Of a DNA stretch of 64,000 nt, positions 52,906 to 63,082 are shown piece by piece (within the stretch, counting starts at the first letter, position 1; each line of letters begins with the position of its first letter). The DNA comes from Dendrolimus kikuchii (Eukaryota > Arthropoda > Insecta > Lepidoptera > Lasiocampidae), in assembly GCA_019925095.2 (NCBI GenBank), contig CM034411.1, positions 4,875,501-4,939,500 of the forward strand, in the 5' to 3' direction. Position numbers and translations under genes: made by a program. The notes under the pieces are model-generated. The model was not told where the DNA came from. It did not search any database and saw only the letters and a list, made by a program, of their open reading frames with translations.

Positions 52906-53317
52906 AGAAACAAATATATTTATTACTAACAGCGACACATAAAAAAGAAAAATAAGAGAAAAAAATAACTTTGATTAAGGCAATGGACAGCGATTCGTCG
53001 AAGACTTGTTCCCAAGAAGAGGTTATGTTTCTTCCTCACATGGCCAACCTCGCTTCTACAGACATAGTGACAATGACAACATATCAATCAGTCTTGACAA
53101 TGACATTCCAATATGTTCCAAATTCAAATATAATATTTGATTGCCAGTACTATGACATGGTGGATAAATAATAACTCTTTGTTGCAGATTGCAACACACT
53201 CACTAAGCACTTACTCAATTTATGTAATGAGTTGGACACAGACGTGATAAGTCTGGGTATTAGATAGAATATAACCAAGAGAAAGAAGCAATAACTCTTC
53301 TTCATCTCAATAAAAAT

Positions 53318-53555
53318 TGAAATCAAGAAGATTAAGGTGGTATGGGCATGTAAAGAGGTGAGATGAAACTCACATGACAAAAAGAATGATAAACTACAAG
53401 ATTAATGGATACAAATGTAAAAGTAGATAAAAAAGGGGATGATATGATGATTTCTGGTGTGACAGAGGATGTATATCAGAATGGAGGTGTGTGGATGGAA
53501 AATACATATTTTACCGACGCCAAATAATTAGGAAAAGGTGATAAAGGAGAGAGAG
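53318..53555 (+). mobile_element. RTE-like family L (L5)
   Basis: 'gtggtatgggcatgtaaagaggtgagatgaaactcacatgacaaaaagaatgataaactacaagattaatggatacaaatgtaaa' to 'cgccaaataattaggaaaaggtg'. Frameshifted. Confidence 0.68.
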
Positions 53556-53935
53556 AAACAAGCAATAAGTAAATTTTTGGCGCAATTAACGTTTTCATTG
53601 ATGTTAGACAGATCTTATTAAGGCTATTTTATCAAGAAATCTCTGTTCGATTCCAAGTAGTATTTATTACCTACGACATTTTTCCAACTAAGTACATTGA
53701 TGCAGGCTCGTTTTATTGAAATGTATGTAAATTTTTGTATAAATTGAGTTGGAAGATCCGATTTTGCGCGTTTTCATTGCGCCACGATAACTATGTAATC
53801 CCTTCCCGTTAAGAGTGTTTTAAACATAGACCGGAATAATAATCAAGCTCAACCGATGCTTGAGATCATAATCGTAATTCTCATCCAGTATTTTTCTGAA
53901 ATAATTCATCAAAATTGGTATACTTTTTTATTGAC

Positions 53936-54160
53936 TACTAGCTGCGCCCCGCGGTCTCGCCCGCGTGGTGATTGAAAATCGTTATATTTCGGATAATTCC
54001 CACTATATCTTTATAAATTACAGTCTATGTATTAATCTGATGTGTAAACTATATTATTGTAAAGTTTCATCAAAATCCATTCGATAGTTTTTGCGTGAAA
54101 GAGTAACAAACATACATCCATACATACAAACTTTAGAGTTTATAATATTAGTAGAATGAT
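53936..54160 (-). mobile_element. Lep1-type Helitron
   Basis: Minus sense ends '..CACGCGGGCGAGACCGCGGGGCGCAGCTAGTAG' (left side) with the GC-rich 3' hairpin, and starts near 'tctactaatattataaactct' (right side). About 225 bp. Confidence 0.72.
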
Positions 54161-54313
54161 AGTACAGTAGCATAAAATTAACCAAGTACTACAGGTATAA
54201 AATAACACGACAATTCGTTTCTAAAAATTTGTATGAATTTTGATAGATATATTCAAGACAATATATTGAGTAACTTATCATTACAGTTAAATTAGACTCT
54301 TTTATTAATACCT

Positions 54314-54512
54314 ACACACACCTTCCATGATCAAATTGATCGTGTACTAGCAGAAGTTGATGTCAGGAGCCTTAAGAACAGACGAGCTTGCATGACAAGA
54401 GTTATGAATGTCAAAGAGGTAAGTGAGGTGTGTAAGAATAAGCCTAAATGGCACTCTGTTGTTCGTGCCTACCCCGCGAGGGAACTGGCGTGAAGTTATG
54501 TATGTATGTATG
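54314..54512 (+). mobile_element. RTE-like element K, copy K11, with 11-bp duplication
   Basis: TATTAATACCT is exact at 54303-54313 and 54513-54523. Begins at THLP/HDQIDRVLAEVDVRSL and ends in (TATG)n. Confidence 0.9.
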
Positions 54513-54523
54513 TATTAATACCT

Positions 54524-55620
54524 CTAGTGAGAACAAATTGATGTGACATATATCCATCTTTTAAGGTGGCATATGCTTAAAACCTTTTTTTTTATTATAT
54601 ATATGTTAATGATTTCTTATCTATCAAACAAATTAATTGGATCAAACATTAAATAGTCTTATCTTTACACGTTTCTGAAAATCACATTCAAAATAGTGTA
54701 TTTTAATGAATAGTGTGTGTGCATTAATAAACATGTATAGGCATAGAATATATGTTTGATTACTATATATAAACATTGTGCTGTATAATATGAAAGTTAT
54801 TATTGAATTGATTCAAAATAAAACCAATTTTCCAACATAAGAGCCAAATGTCCAAAAATGGGAGATAATAGTGACCAGCGATGGCTAATACTTTAAATCA
54901 TATGTCTACAATAATGTTTAAAATTCTGGATAACGGGCGAAAGTAAAATTGTACATTTACATAATTAACTGTATATTACGATGACAGTTTCTAATAAAAT
55001 GACGTTATTAGCTGAACAATGGAAACGACATCCAATGACACCCGTATGCAAGGAACGTACTCAAATGCAAGTGATTGCTTTAAAATGGCGTTACGTAAGC
55101 TTTTTGTGTTTGTGTGTCTCGTATCATGTCTGTGTGAGATTTAAGATTAGCGTACACTTCGCGCCGATGATTTCTCACTTTAAAACCAGGGGTCATGTGC
55201 GATTTTTTTTTAATTGCCATTCCTCCGTCATAGTTTGGGACAGAGTCTATTCTATTCTTGTCTTATTTTATTTATCTAATTCTAATACACTTTTATACAA
55301 CTCTGATATCCTAATATATTTTTCTTAAACATTTTAGTTACATATCTATTTAGTCTATTGTACGTTTGTTTATTTATACTTATCTATCTATTTCTTACTT
55401 GTTTTCCTATCAACTTTATAACATGTGCGATATTAGAGCGCAGTCTACGACGATTTTATTTTTAACTCATAACTTATCAAGCTTTTTATCATAAAAGTAG
55501 ATAGAATAAATAAATCTCCACTTATTATGATTTTGATACATGCCATGATCAACATATTTTTTAAATCTCTTCATAATTGCAACTCTATTTTATACGTTGT
55601 TTATCTGTCTTTTATTTGAA
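54524..55620. other. AT-rich intergenic stretch
   Basis: The 115-codon frame at 54981-55328 (MTVSNKMTLLAEQWKRHPMT...) has mixed composition at first and then becomes hydrophobic from T-rich DNA. It has no motif or splice context and is not called a gene. Confidence 0.35.
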
Positions 55621-55621
55621 A

Positions 55622-55840
55622 CTAGCTGTCCCGGCAGACGTCGTCTTGCCTGGAAAAGCTTCAATCGATATGCCGACAGCAGCACCACCTACCGGGTCCA
55701 ATTGTGAACCAACTCAGAAACCTTCTTTGGTTCATGCACAACAACTTTGCTAAAGACCATCACATGATCAAATGTTATAGTTTATGATTCTATAAAGGAC
55801 ATACAGACAAACATTAATTTTTATATATAAAGATATCTGC
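55622..55840 (-). mobile_element. Lep1/Helitron-like element
   Basis: 'actagctgtcccggcagacgtcgtcttgcctgg' (minus 3' end), 'gcaccacctaccgggtccaattgtgaa' and 'ttttatatataaagata'. Related to the 3365 and 38940 copies. Confidence 0.55.
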
Positions 55841-55869
55841 GAAAATATGTATAGTTGTACTGTTAAGAT

Positions 55870-56187
55870 GTTTTTATCCGTGCCGGAACGGAGAAAGAAT
55901 ACAATTTCCTGCGTTGGGGCGGCCTGTCGTAAGAGGCGACTTAACAACCCACAGCCAGGTGATAGGGCATTTGCCCGATTGGATGGCTACCACCCCTGGT
56001 CTAAAGTATGTCACCATAACAACCTTGAGTAGAGTTCCGGCATTAGTGACCAGGTTCCAATCTCCCTTAAGAGAACAGCAGTGCATTTGTAGCAACTTTG
56101 GTGTTGCAAATGTCCATAGGCGATGGTAACCGCTTTCCATCAAGTGGGCCTTCTGCCTGTTTGCTGATCTCCTGCAATAAAATAAAA
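55870..56187 (-). repeat. Family A repeat, full length (A10)
   Basis: 'tttttatccgtgccggaacggagaaagaat' to 'tgatctcctgcaataaaataaaattaaaaaa' (AATAAA and A-rich tail). It is a complete retroposon-strand copy. Confidence 0.86.
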
Positions 56188-56284
56188 TTAAAAAAAGAAG
56201 AGAAGATAGAGTAAGAAAGAACCGTCTGTTAACCCACCGATATTTAATTAATTTTTAAGCTAATTCAATCAAAAATGACGCAGC

Positions 56285-56530
56285 AAATATGGAATCCTCG
56301 GAAGGGATTACATATTTGTGCCGTTTGGAGTTGAAACTAGGTCCGTTGGGTCCATCGGCAAAGGGTTTCTTCAAAGATATTTGTAAGAAACTCTTTGATA
56401 CCACCCGTGATCAGAAGGCTGGTTCGTATTTCGCGCAACGAATCAGCATTGCCATCCAGCGTGGCAATGCAGCCAGCCTTCTGAGCACCCTTCCCTCTGG
56501 CAACAATTTCTTACATACTTTATATTAATT
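56285..56530 (+). pseudogene. Retroelement G C-terminal fragment (G6)
   Basis: ITYLCRLELKLGPLGPSAKG, FFKDICKKLFDTTRDQKAGS, YFAQRISIAIQRGNAASLLS and TLPSG, then a stop at 56525. The LGPxGP..QRISIAIQRGNAASLL pattern is intact; only the C-terminus survives. Confidence 0.68.
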
Positions 56531-56614
56531 TATTTTTAATTTAGTTTATTTTTAAGTATTTAGTTAAGTTTATGTTCGTATTACTTATAATTAAAGAGTA
56601 AATCAAAAATTATT

Positions 56615-56903
56615 TTTTCATCCGTGCAGGAACGGAGAAATTATACAATTTCCTGCGGCCGGGCGGCCTGCCGTAAGAGGCGACTTAACAACCCACAGTC
56701 AGGAGGTAGGGCATTTGCCCGACTGGGTGGCTATCACCCCTGGTCTAAAGTATGTCGCCATAACGACCTTCGAGTTGTGTTCCGGCGTTAGTGACCAAGT
56801 TCCAGTTTCCCTTAAGAGAGCAGCAGCGCATTTGTATCACCTTTGGTGTTGCAAATGTCCATAGGCGATGGTAACCGCTTTCCATCAAGTGGGGCCATCT
56901 TCC
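56615..56903 (-). repeat. Family A repeat (A11)
   Basis: 'ttttttcatccgtgcaggaacggagaaattat' to 'accgctttccatcaagtggggccatct'. It lacks the AATAAA end. It lies only ~430 bp from A10 in the same orientation, with G6 between them. Confidence 0.84.
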
Positions 56904-57261
56904 AAAATATTTCGAAAAGAGATAGCAAATGTCCTGTGGCGCCATTTAGCCATTTAAAATATAGGACATTTTAATTTTAATATTCTTCTTCCATTGTTTT
57001 CTAACAGGCCCATTATAAATCATGATCTTGATCATTTTACGTATACTACTACTGCTGTTTTAATTCGATCTGGTGTCAACGCCTCATTTCAACAACCGCA
57101 CTGCTCACAATCCACGGGATGCTCATCTCTATTTCCTTGAGTTTCCACGCTCAACTACACAACGGTTCTGTTGCACGTTTATTCCGCGTACAACAATGAT
57201 CTGGAGATAATTCCCCGCCGTGGTTTTACCTCTGCGCTACAACATGAGGTTCTACGCCTTA

Positions 57262-57362
57262 GTGACTCTCCCAGTGTTGTAAATGTCCATAGACGACGGT
57301 AACCGCTTTCCATCAGGTGGTCCGGTTGGCTGTTTTTCTGCTTCAAACGATAAAAAAAAACT
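57262..57362 (-). repeat. Family A/T fragment (A12)
   Basis: 'cccagtgttgtaaatgtccatagacgacggtaaccgctttccatcaggtgg' then 'cgataaaaaaaa'. Confidence 0.6.
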
Positions 57363-58134
57363 ATTCAAACATTTCAGTTCATCGTGCAAAAAGTATTTTT
57401 TTCTATTTTGCTAATATTATGGTATGAGCCGTAAGTTAAATTATGAAACATTTATTTGAAATGAATGTTGCATTGTTTACTGTGTAATAAATACTATGTT
57501 AAAATTAACTTTAATAATAAGAAACTCATACTATTAATATATAAAAGGTCGATCGGTTTGTTTATTCTCTTGGATATCAGAATATATTACGAGTTTTTGA
57601 AACAAAATTATACTTCAGAAAATTCTACTCGTTCTTAGATGAGTAACCATTGATATACATAAAGAAAAAAGTAAATACTATGTTTGAAGAAACACTACTT
57701 AGGTATGATTTAAAAATAGAGCACTTTTGGGACCGTCTGTCTGTATATCCGTTAACTGCTTCTAAACCACGCAGCGGATTGTTAAGCGGTTTTCACCACC
57801 AGTTAGGTAATTTTCACTGAAGGTTTACATATAATAAAAAACCTAAATAACTTTTTATATACGTAGAAAGAAGCAAGACTTTGTAACCGAGTCGTCGAAG
57901 CAAAATCGAATGCAATGTAACCTATGTCAAAAAATCTTACTAACTAAATAAACAAGGGGTTACGTACCAGGAAAAACGATAGTACCTACACACCAAGGTA
58001 GATAATAATAAGTAGCATGCGAACAATTTAATATATGACGATCTAGACCCCAAAGAACGTCGGTGAACAGGTGACTAATTTAAAAAAAAAAAAAATAATA
58101 TTGTTTGAACAAAAACAAAGCAAAAAAAAATTCG

Positions 58135-58262
58135 GGCCAGTATGGTAATTCAGCGAGGTAACGTAGCCATCTTTCTAGGAACCTTACGCATTGACTTCTA
58201 TGACCTAGGCTCAGTATTCTATTATAGTCTTAAGGGATTATATGTACAATACAATATAAGTT
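58135..58262 (+). mobile_element. Retroelement G fragment (G7)
   Basis: MVIQRGNVAIFLGTLRIDFY DLGSVF, then 'agtcttaagggattatatgtacaatacaatataagttaag', the 3' flank seen in antisense at 31080-31140. Confidence 0.62.
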
Positions 58263-58494
58263 AAGTTTGCTTCATTATTTTATAGTTAGATTGTGTATTT
58301 TAATTCTTCATCTATAATTTAAAAAAGAACAGACTTAAAACTAAAAATCTAAAAAGAAATTTTCTACAATATTTACAAATTTTCTATAATATATTTAATT
58401 CGGTGCCAAGCAAAATATCAAAAAACAACAACAAATTTGCGAAGGGGTGACATGGCCGCTAAGCGGCAAAGCCCTTTCTAAATAAAGATTTAAA

Positions 58495-58785
58495 AAAAAA
58501 TAAAGTAATTTTCATGTTTTACTTCGCACCGACTTTAAGATGTTGCGGAAAATATAATTTTTTTACTTTTTAATTTGAAATCGGTTTTGTTTTTGTTAAA
58601 AAAAGTATTTGCTACTTTTTAGTTGCGCAAATGCTTGAATAGCTTTAGAAACAATATATTGAGCGCCTGTAGAAATTGTAAGTTTGTCTTTCGATGAGTG
58701 TAGGCGCTCTTCAACAAGGGTTGCTCTCGATTTCCTTGGGACCTATTCATCAGATCTTGACTCTTTGAACATAGTTATCAATGAG
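58495..58785 (-). repeat. Family F pieces (F3)
   Basis: 'gttttacttcgcaccgactttaagatgttgcgg', 'ttttagttgcgcaaatgcttgaatagc', 'attgagcgcctgtagaaattgta' and 'gtaggcgctcttcaacaagggttgctctcgatttccttggg' occur as rearranged F blocks. Confidence 0.6.
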
Positions 58786-58985
58786 TGCAGAAACGGAGAA
58801 AGGATACCTGCGAGCGTCTGGATGGCTACCACCACTGGTCTAAAGCGTGTCGCTATAACAACCTTGAGTTGTGTTCCGGCATTAGTGGCCAGGAATTAGT
58901 CCCATCTACGAGTCCGGCTGCACATTGGTAGCACCTTTAGTATTGCAAATGTTCATAGGCTACGATAACCACTTTCCTTCAAAGT
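58783..58985 (-). repeat. Family A repeat, deleted (A13)
   Basis: 'gtgcagaaacggagaaaggatacctgcgagcgtctggatggctacc' to 'aggctacgataaccactttccttc'. Immediately follows F3. Confidence 0.75.
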
Positions 58986-59388
58986 AGTAAGTATACCAGT
59001 AATAAATACTGTATACCTGTAATAAATTAAAAAAAAAAAACAAAAATGAACAGCTAATATTATAAAAAGTTAAACATTCATTTATTAAAACTACTTTGGT
59101 TAGACAACAAACGGTACATTTGTTAGACAGCCAGGAATCTCGTTAAAACGGGTCCCGAACAATGGTGCCTCGTTATATCTGCGCAAGCGCACCGTACACC
59201 GTAAGGACGAAATTTACCATTAGTACCCCACATCATTTTCAGTGTTCCGTGGCTATTCGACAAAAACAGAACTATTCTTTTTAACTTCTAACAGGAGGAG
59301 GTTCTCAGCATGTTCTTTTTTATGTTTGCTACTCGTTCTCCATCAATTGTGTACCGATGTTCAAAATTTTTCTTTTAATTGAAGTTTT

Positions 59389-59699
59389 TTTTTATTGCAG
59401 GAGTTCAGCAGACAAGCAGACGGCCCACTTAATGGAAAGCGGTTACCATCGCCTATGGACATTTGCAACACCATAGGTGCTACAAATGCGCTGCTGCTCT
59501 CTTAAGGGTTACTGGAACCTGGTCACTAATGCCGGAACACAACTCAAGGTTGTTATGGCGACATGCTTTAGACCAGGGGGGGTAGCCATCCAGTCGGGCA
59601 AATGCCCTACCACCTGGCTGTGGGTTGTTTAGTCGCCTCTTACGACAGGCCGCCCGGCCGCAGGAAATTGTATTCTTTCTCCGTTCCTGCACGGATAAA
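59389..59699 (+). repeat. Family A repeat, best full-length plus copy (A14)
   Basis: 311 bp: TTTTTTTTATTGCAGGAGTT to CCGTTCCTGCACGGATAAAA. All landmarks are intact, including the inverted GGTGGTAG..CTACCACC and the GCAGGA/TCCTGC ends. Suitable as the family template. Confidence 0.9.
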
Positions 59700-59794
59700 A
59701 CGGTTATACTCCCGAATTTTTCCCATTGTTACCATGTCAGAATCTGATGAGTGGATTCCAAGGAATTAGAGATCACGAAAATTGTGAACCAAGT

Positions 59795-60300
59795 TCTTTG
59801 TAACACGATATCTCTGTCAATTGTAGACCGATTTTCAAATTGTTTTTTTTTTGATCGGAAGAGTATATTCCCGAGGTGGTCCCATAGTCACCAATTCAGG
59901 ATCTGATTAGTGGATAGAAATGAAATCGAGAGCAACCCTTGTCGAAGAGCATGTACACCGAAGAGTGAGATGGCAAATTTGTATACGCGCGCCAATTGTA
60001 CAATTTCTACAGGTGCTTTATATATTATTTCTAGAGCTGTGGAAGGATTTGCGCAATTAAAGAGTGAATATGTTTTTTAACAAAAACAAAACCGACTTCG
60101 CACTAAAAACAAAAAAATAACTATTTAACCGACTTTTTCTAGAACATCATGAAGTCGGTGTAAAATTAAAAATTACTATATTTTTTAAAATAGTTTTTAT
60201 TCTTTTATGTTTGATGATGTTTGTCTCTTGGCACCGACTTCAAGATGTTGTAGGAAGAAGTCGGTTAAATATTTATTTTTTGGTTTTTAGTTTTTAGGAG
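59795..60300 (+). repeat. Family F, long copy with foldback end (F4)
   Basis: Carries all F1 blocks (59800-60060), then a foldback: 'aaccgactttttctagaacatcatgaagtcggtg' (60127-60161) against 'caccgacttcaagatgttgtaggaagaagtcggtt' (60231-60268), with the arms extended by 'ttaaatatttattttttggttttta'. Confidence 0.75.
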
Positions 60301-60637
60301 GTTCTCAATTTGACTGTATGTTTGTTAAGCGATTACCCCGTCAGTTGTAGACCGATTTTCACATTTTTTTATACATACATATAAGTTAAAATTTAAATTT
60401 ATTTCACATTATATGTACATCGCTTCGCAACATGTTGTTGCTGTTAAAAATTAAAAATTGTTTTTCTTATTTATCTAGTTCAAATTCTTTTTTTTTTTGA
60501 TAAATTTTATACACAAATATGTTACACAATTACTTTTAGAAGAATTAATGAAGTTGAAGCAGACAATGTATACTCAGTAAGACAAAGACATAATAAAAGG
60601 AAAGAAAAATACTATTATCGTTATAATAATGACATAA

Positions 60638-60734
60638 AGTAATATTTTCTTAAGTTTTCGCGACTTGTATACATAATAAAAGTACGTTTTAACGGTTTTA
60701 AGCGCGCTTAAAACCGTTAAAACGTAGTTTTATT
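60638..60734 (-). mobile_element. Penelope-like mini-element M8 (hairpin plus tail) with 9-bp duplication
   Basis: Tail 'aatattttcttaagttttcgcgacttgtatacat', then AATAAAAGTACGTTTTAACG, GTTTTAAGCGCGCTTAAAAC and CGTTAAAACGTAGTTTTATT, an almost perfect ~62-bp palindrome. ATGACATAA is exact at 60629-60637 and 60735-60743. Mirror image of M3. Confidence 0.82.
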
Positions 60735-60807
60735 ATGACATAACGTACTAAAAATGTATACTGCAACATATCTCCATAGATTCCTTACATGTTTGGAAGA
60801 TAAAAAC

Positions 60808-61074
60808 ATACATACATACATACATACATAACTTCACGCCAGTTCCCTTGCGGGGTAGACACGAACAATAGTGCGCCATTCATGCTTATTCTTACACACC
60901 TCACTTGCTTCTTTGACATTCATAACTCTTGTCATGCACGCTCGTCTGTTCTTAAGGCTCCTGACATCACCTTCTGCTAGTACACGATCAATTTGATCAT
61001 GGAAGGTGTGTCGTGGCCTTCCACGACTTCTGCATCCATCCACTTTTGCATTGTATATCTGTTTAGTCTATTTA
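60808..61074 (-). mobile_element. RTE-like element K, copy K12, with 12-bp duplication
   Basis: GAAGATAAAAAC is exact at 60796-60807 and 61075-61086. Intact VDGCRSRGRPRHTFHDQIDR to ARELA*. (CATA)n on the left. Confidence 0.9.
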
Positions 61075-61139
61075 GAAGATAAAAACGTTATATAAAAGAT
61101 AGTATAAGAGGCTGGAGTAAGCAGCTATGTAAATGAAGT

Positions 61140-61305
61140 TTTGTCATTTAAGTATTCTTCAATAGTGTAGTACCTCTTTTTAAGCAAGATACTTTTAACT
61201 TGGTTTTGAATTTAGTGAAAGCCAGATGTATAATTTCATTAGGAATCTTATTGAAGAAACGTATATCAACTCCCAAGAATGAGGACAATACTTTTTGTAA
61301 TGTAA
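61140..61305 (-). mobile_element. Jockey-like LINE C-terminus, family P (P2)
   Basis: Minus sense: LQKVLSSFLGVDIRFFNKIP, NEIIHLAFTKFKTKLKVSCL, KRGTTLLKNT with a small indel against P1. It abuts family A copy A15 at 61306. Confidence 0.7.
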
Positions 61306-61497
61306 AAGATGGCATTTGCAACACTAAAGGTGCTACCAATATGCAACCAGCTTCGAAGGGGAGATGCGAACCTAGGTACACAACTTGTTATAGCGGCATG
61401 CTCTGCCGCCTGACTGTTGGTAATTTTGTAGCCTCCTACGACAAACCCCGCGGCACCAGGAATTGGTACTCTTTCTCCATTCCTACATGGACATAAC
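61306..61497 (+). repeat. Family A variant (A15)
   Basis: 'aaagatggcatttgcaacactaaaggtgctaccaatatgcaaccagcttcgaaggggagatgcgaacc' to 'tactctttctccattcctacatggaca'. It is a subfamily shared with A8a and lacks the T-rich head. Confidence 0.75.
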
Positions 61498-61687
61498 GAT
61501 GTAATTAAGGGTTTAATTTTTTTTCGATATTGTGTAGGGTTAGTCAAATCCTGAAAAATCATGACTATTTTTCTACTTTAATAATCGAAAATGATGATAA
61601 GTTAGCTAACGATAGCAAAAATTCTCTCTCTCTCTTACTTTTAAACTATGGATCGCTAAATTCCGATATATTACAATAAAATCTTTT

Positions 61688-61835
61688 TTTTCAGCAATTT
61701 TCTCAGAAATCTTTTATTGTGCAGGCTGGTAAGGCTGTGGAATGCATTACCATTGAGCATCAGAAGTCAAAGTCACTTACATCTTTTAATAATCCCCTCA
61801 AAGATCATTATCTAAATTTTAAATTTCAATAATAC
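61688..61835 (+). mobile_element. LINE RT C-terminal scrap, family Q
   Basis: One frameshift apart the frames read QKSFIVQAG and VRLWNALPLSIRSQ, then SLTSFNNPLKDHYLNF. The VQAxRLWNALPxSIR pattern is the CR1/Jockey-group C-terminus. Confidence 0.55.
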
Positions 61836-61874
61836 TAGTTCGATAATTAAACTTTTATTGAAGAGTCATGTTTT

Positions 61875-62052
61875 TTACTTGCATGAGTTCATCAGACAGA
61901 CGGCCTACCTGATGGAAAGCCGTTACCATCGCCTGTGGACATTTGTAACACCAAAGGTGCTTACTATGTACTGCCGCTCTCTAAAGGGAGATTGGAACCT
62001 AGCCACTAATGCCGGAACACTATTCAAGGTTATTATAGCGGCATACTCTAGA
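61875..62052 (+). repeat. Family A repeat, left part, host of SINE C2 (A16a)
   Basis: 'cttgcatgagttcatcagacagacggcctacctgatgg' to 'ttattatagcggcatactctaga'. It resumes at 62342. Confidence 0.8.
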
Positions 62053-62341
62053 CCAGCCGAAGTCGTAGTAGCGCTACTAATGGCTAGCGCACGCGTCTTA
62101 GACTCAAAGAACGCGGGCTCGAATCCTGGCCGGAACGCATGCACCGCTTAGTCAGTTTTCTACTCTAATGTTCATATTGTTACAATTACCACGTGCTAAC
62201 AACGGTGCAGAGAAATATCGTGATGAAACCTGCTCCTCGAGATAACCGATGAGTCAAACCTGCCAAACCGCCTTGGACAAGCGTGGCAGGTATACAGTCC
62301 GTTCCACAACAATGGGAGGCCCGGGCCCAGCAGTATTAAAA
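62053..62341 (+). mobile_element. tRNA-derived SINE, family C, full length (C2), nested in A16
   Basis: A-box-like TGGCTAGCGCACG at 62081, B box GGGCTCGAATCC at 62115-62126, body 'gagtcaaacctgccaaaccgccttggacaagcgtggcagg', 3' end 'gggaggcccgggcccagcagtattaaaa'. ACTCTAGA is exact at 62045-62052 and 62342-62349, and the A family gives the empty site. Confidence 0.88.
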
Positions 62342-62415
62342 ACTCTAGAGTGGGGTGGTAGCCATTCAGACGGGTAAACATCCTACCACCTGCCTGTGGG
62401 TTGATTTGTCGTCAA
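62342..62415 (+). repeat. Family A repeat, right part (A16b)
   Basis: 'gtggggtggtagccattcagacgggtaaacatcctaccacctgcctgtgggttgatttgtcg' continues A16a; truncated after this. Confidence 0.8.
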
Positions 62416-62543
62416 AAATTACTATTAATATCTAATAATAAAAAATTATACATGTATAATAATTTTGCACAAATGTACCTATAATATATTATGAAACTTG
62501 GGAATTTGGGTACGGCCACGTTTTACGGAAACTGGCTAGTTAC

Positions 62544-62738
62544 GTGGGAAGCAAATGTCCAGCCATGCCGCCTCCGCCAGGCCCTGGTCGAAGGAGTACG
62601 CCCAAGAAATACAGGCTCGATGGCATAAATTATGACATGCGTACCAATGGTCTCACAGTTGGAGATACCTTTAAAAAAGCGGACCTCGGACTTGGAGACA
62701 GACGCTCTGAACGCAACTGGGATTTAACGCTAGCATGA
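62544..62738 (+). other. 64-codon unidentified frame, coding-like composition
   Basis: Balanced, GC-richer frame: MGSKCPAMPPPPGPGRRSTP then KKYRLDGINYDMRTNGLTVG, then DTFKKADLGLGDRRSERNWD and LTLA*. It does not match any repeat family in the window and lies just upstream of the G8 retroelement scrap. It may be the tail of an unrecognised element ORF or a captured exon. It has no clear promoter or splice sites. Confidence 0.3.
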
Positions 62739-62744
62739 TGCTGG

Positions 62745-62835
62745 TTATGGACCTTTAGGAAGGGGTTACATATTTGTGCCATTTGTAGTTGAAATATTAG
62801 GTCCACAGGGTTTATCGGCAAAGGATATCTTATTT
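62745..62835 (+). mobile_element. Retroelement G fragment (G8)
   Basis: 'ggttacatatttgtgccatttgtagttgaaatattaggtccacagggtttatcggcaaaggatat' parallels G6 (GYIFVPFxVExLGPxGxSAKD). Cut by A17. Confidence 0.62.
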
Positions 62836-62842
62836 TTCTTTT

Positions 62843-63082
62843 TTTTTCTTTTTTTTATTGCAGGAGACCAGCAGACAAGCATACGGCCCACTTGATGGGA
62901 AGCGATTACCATCGCCTATGGACATTTGCAACACCAAAGGTGCTACAAATGCGCTGCTGCTCTCTTAAGGGATACTGGAGCCTGGTCACTAATACCGGAA
63001 CACAACTCAAGGTTGTTATGGCGACATACTTTAGACCAGGGGTGGTAGTCATCCAGTCGGGAAAATACCCTACCACCTGGCA
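62843..63082 (+). repeat. Family A repeat, 3'-truncated in this sense (A17)
   Basis: TTTTTTTTATTGCAGGAGAC to 'ccctaccacctggca'. The T-rich head joins directly onto G8. Confidence 0.84.
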
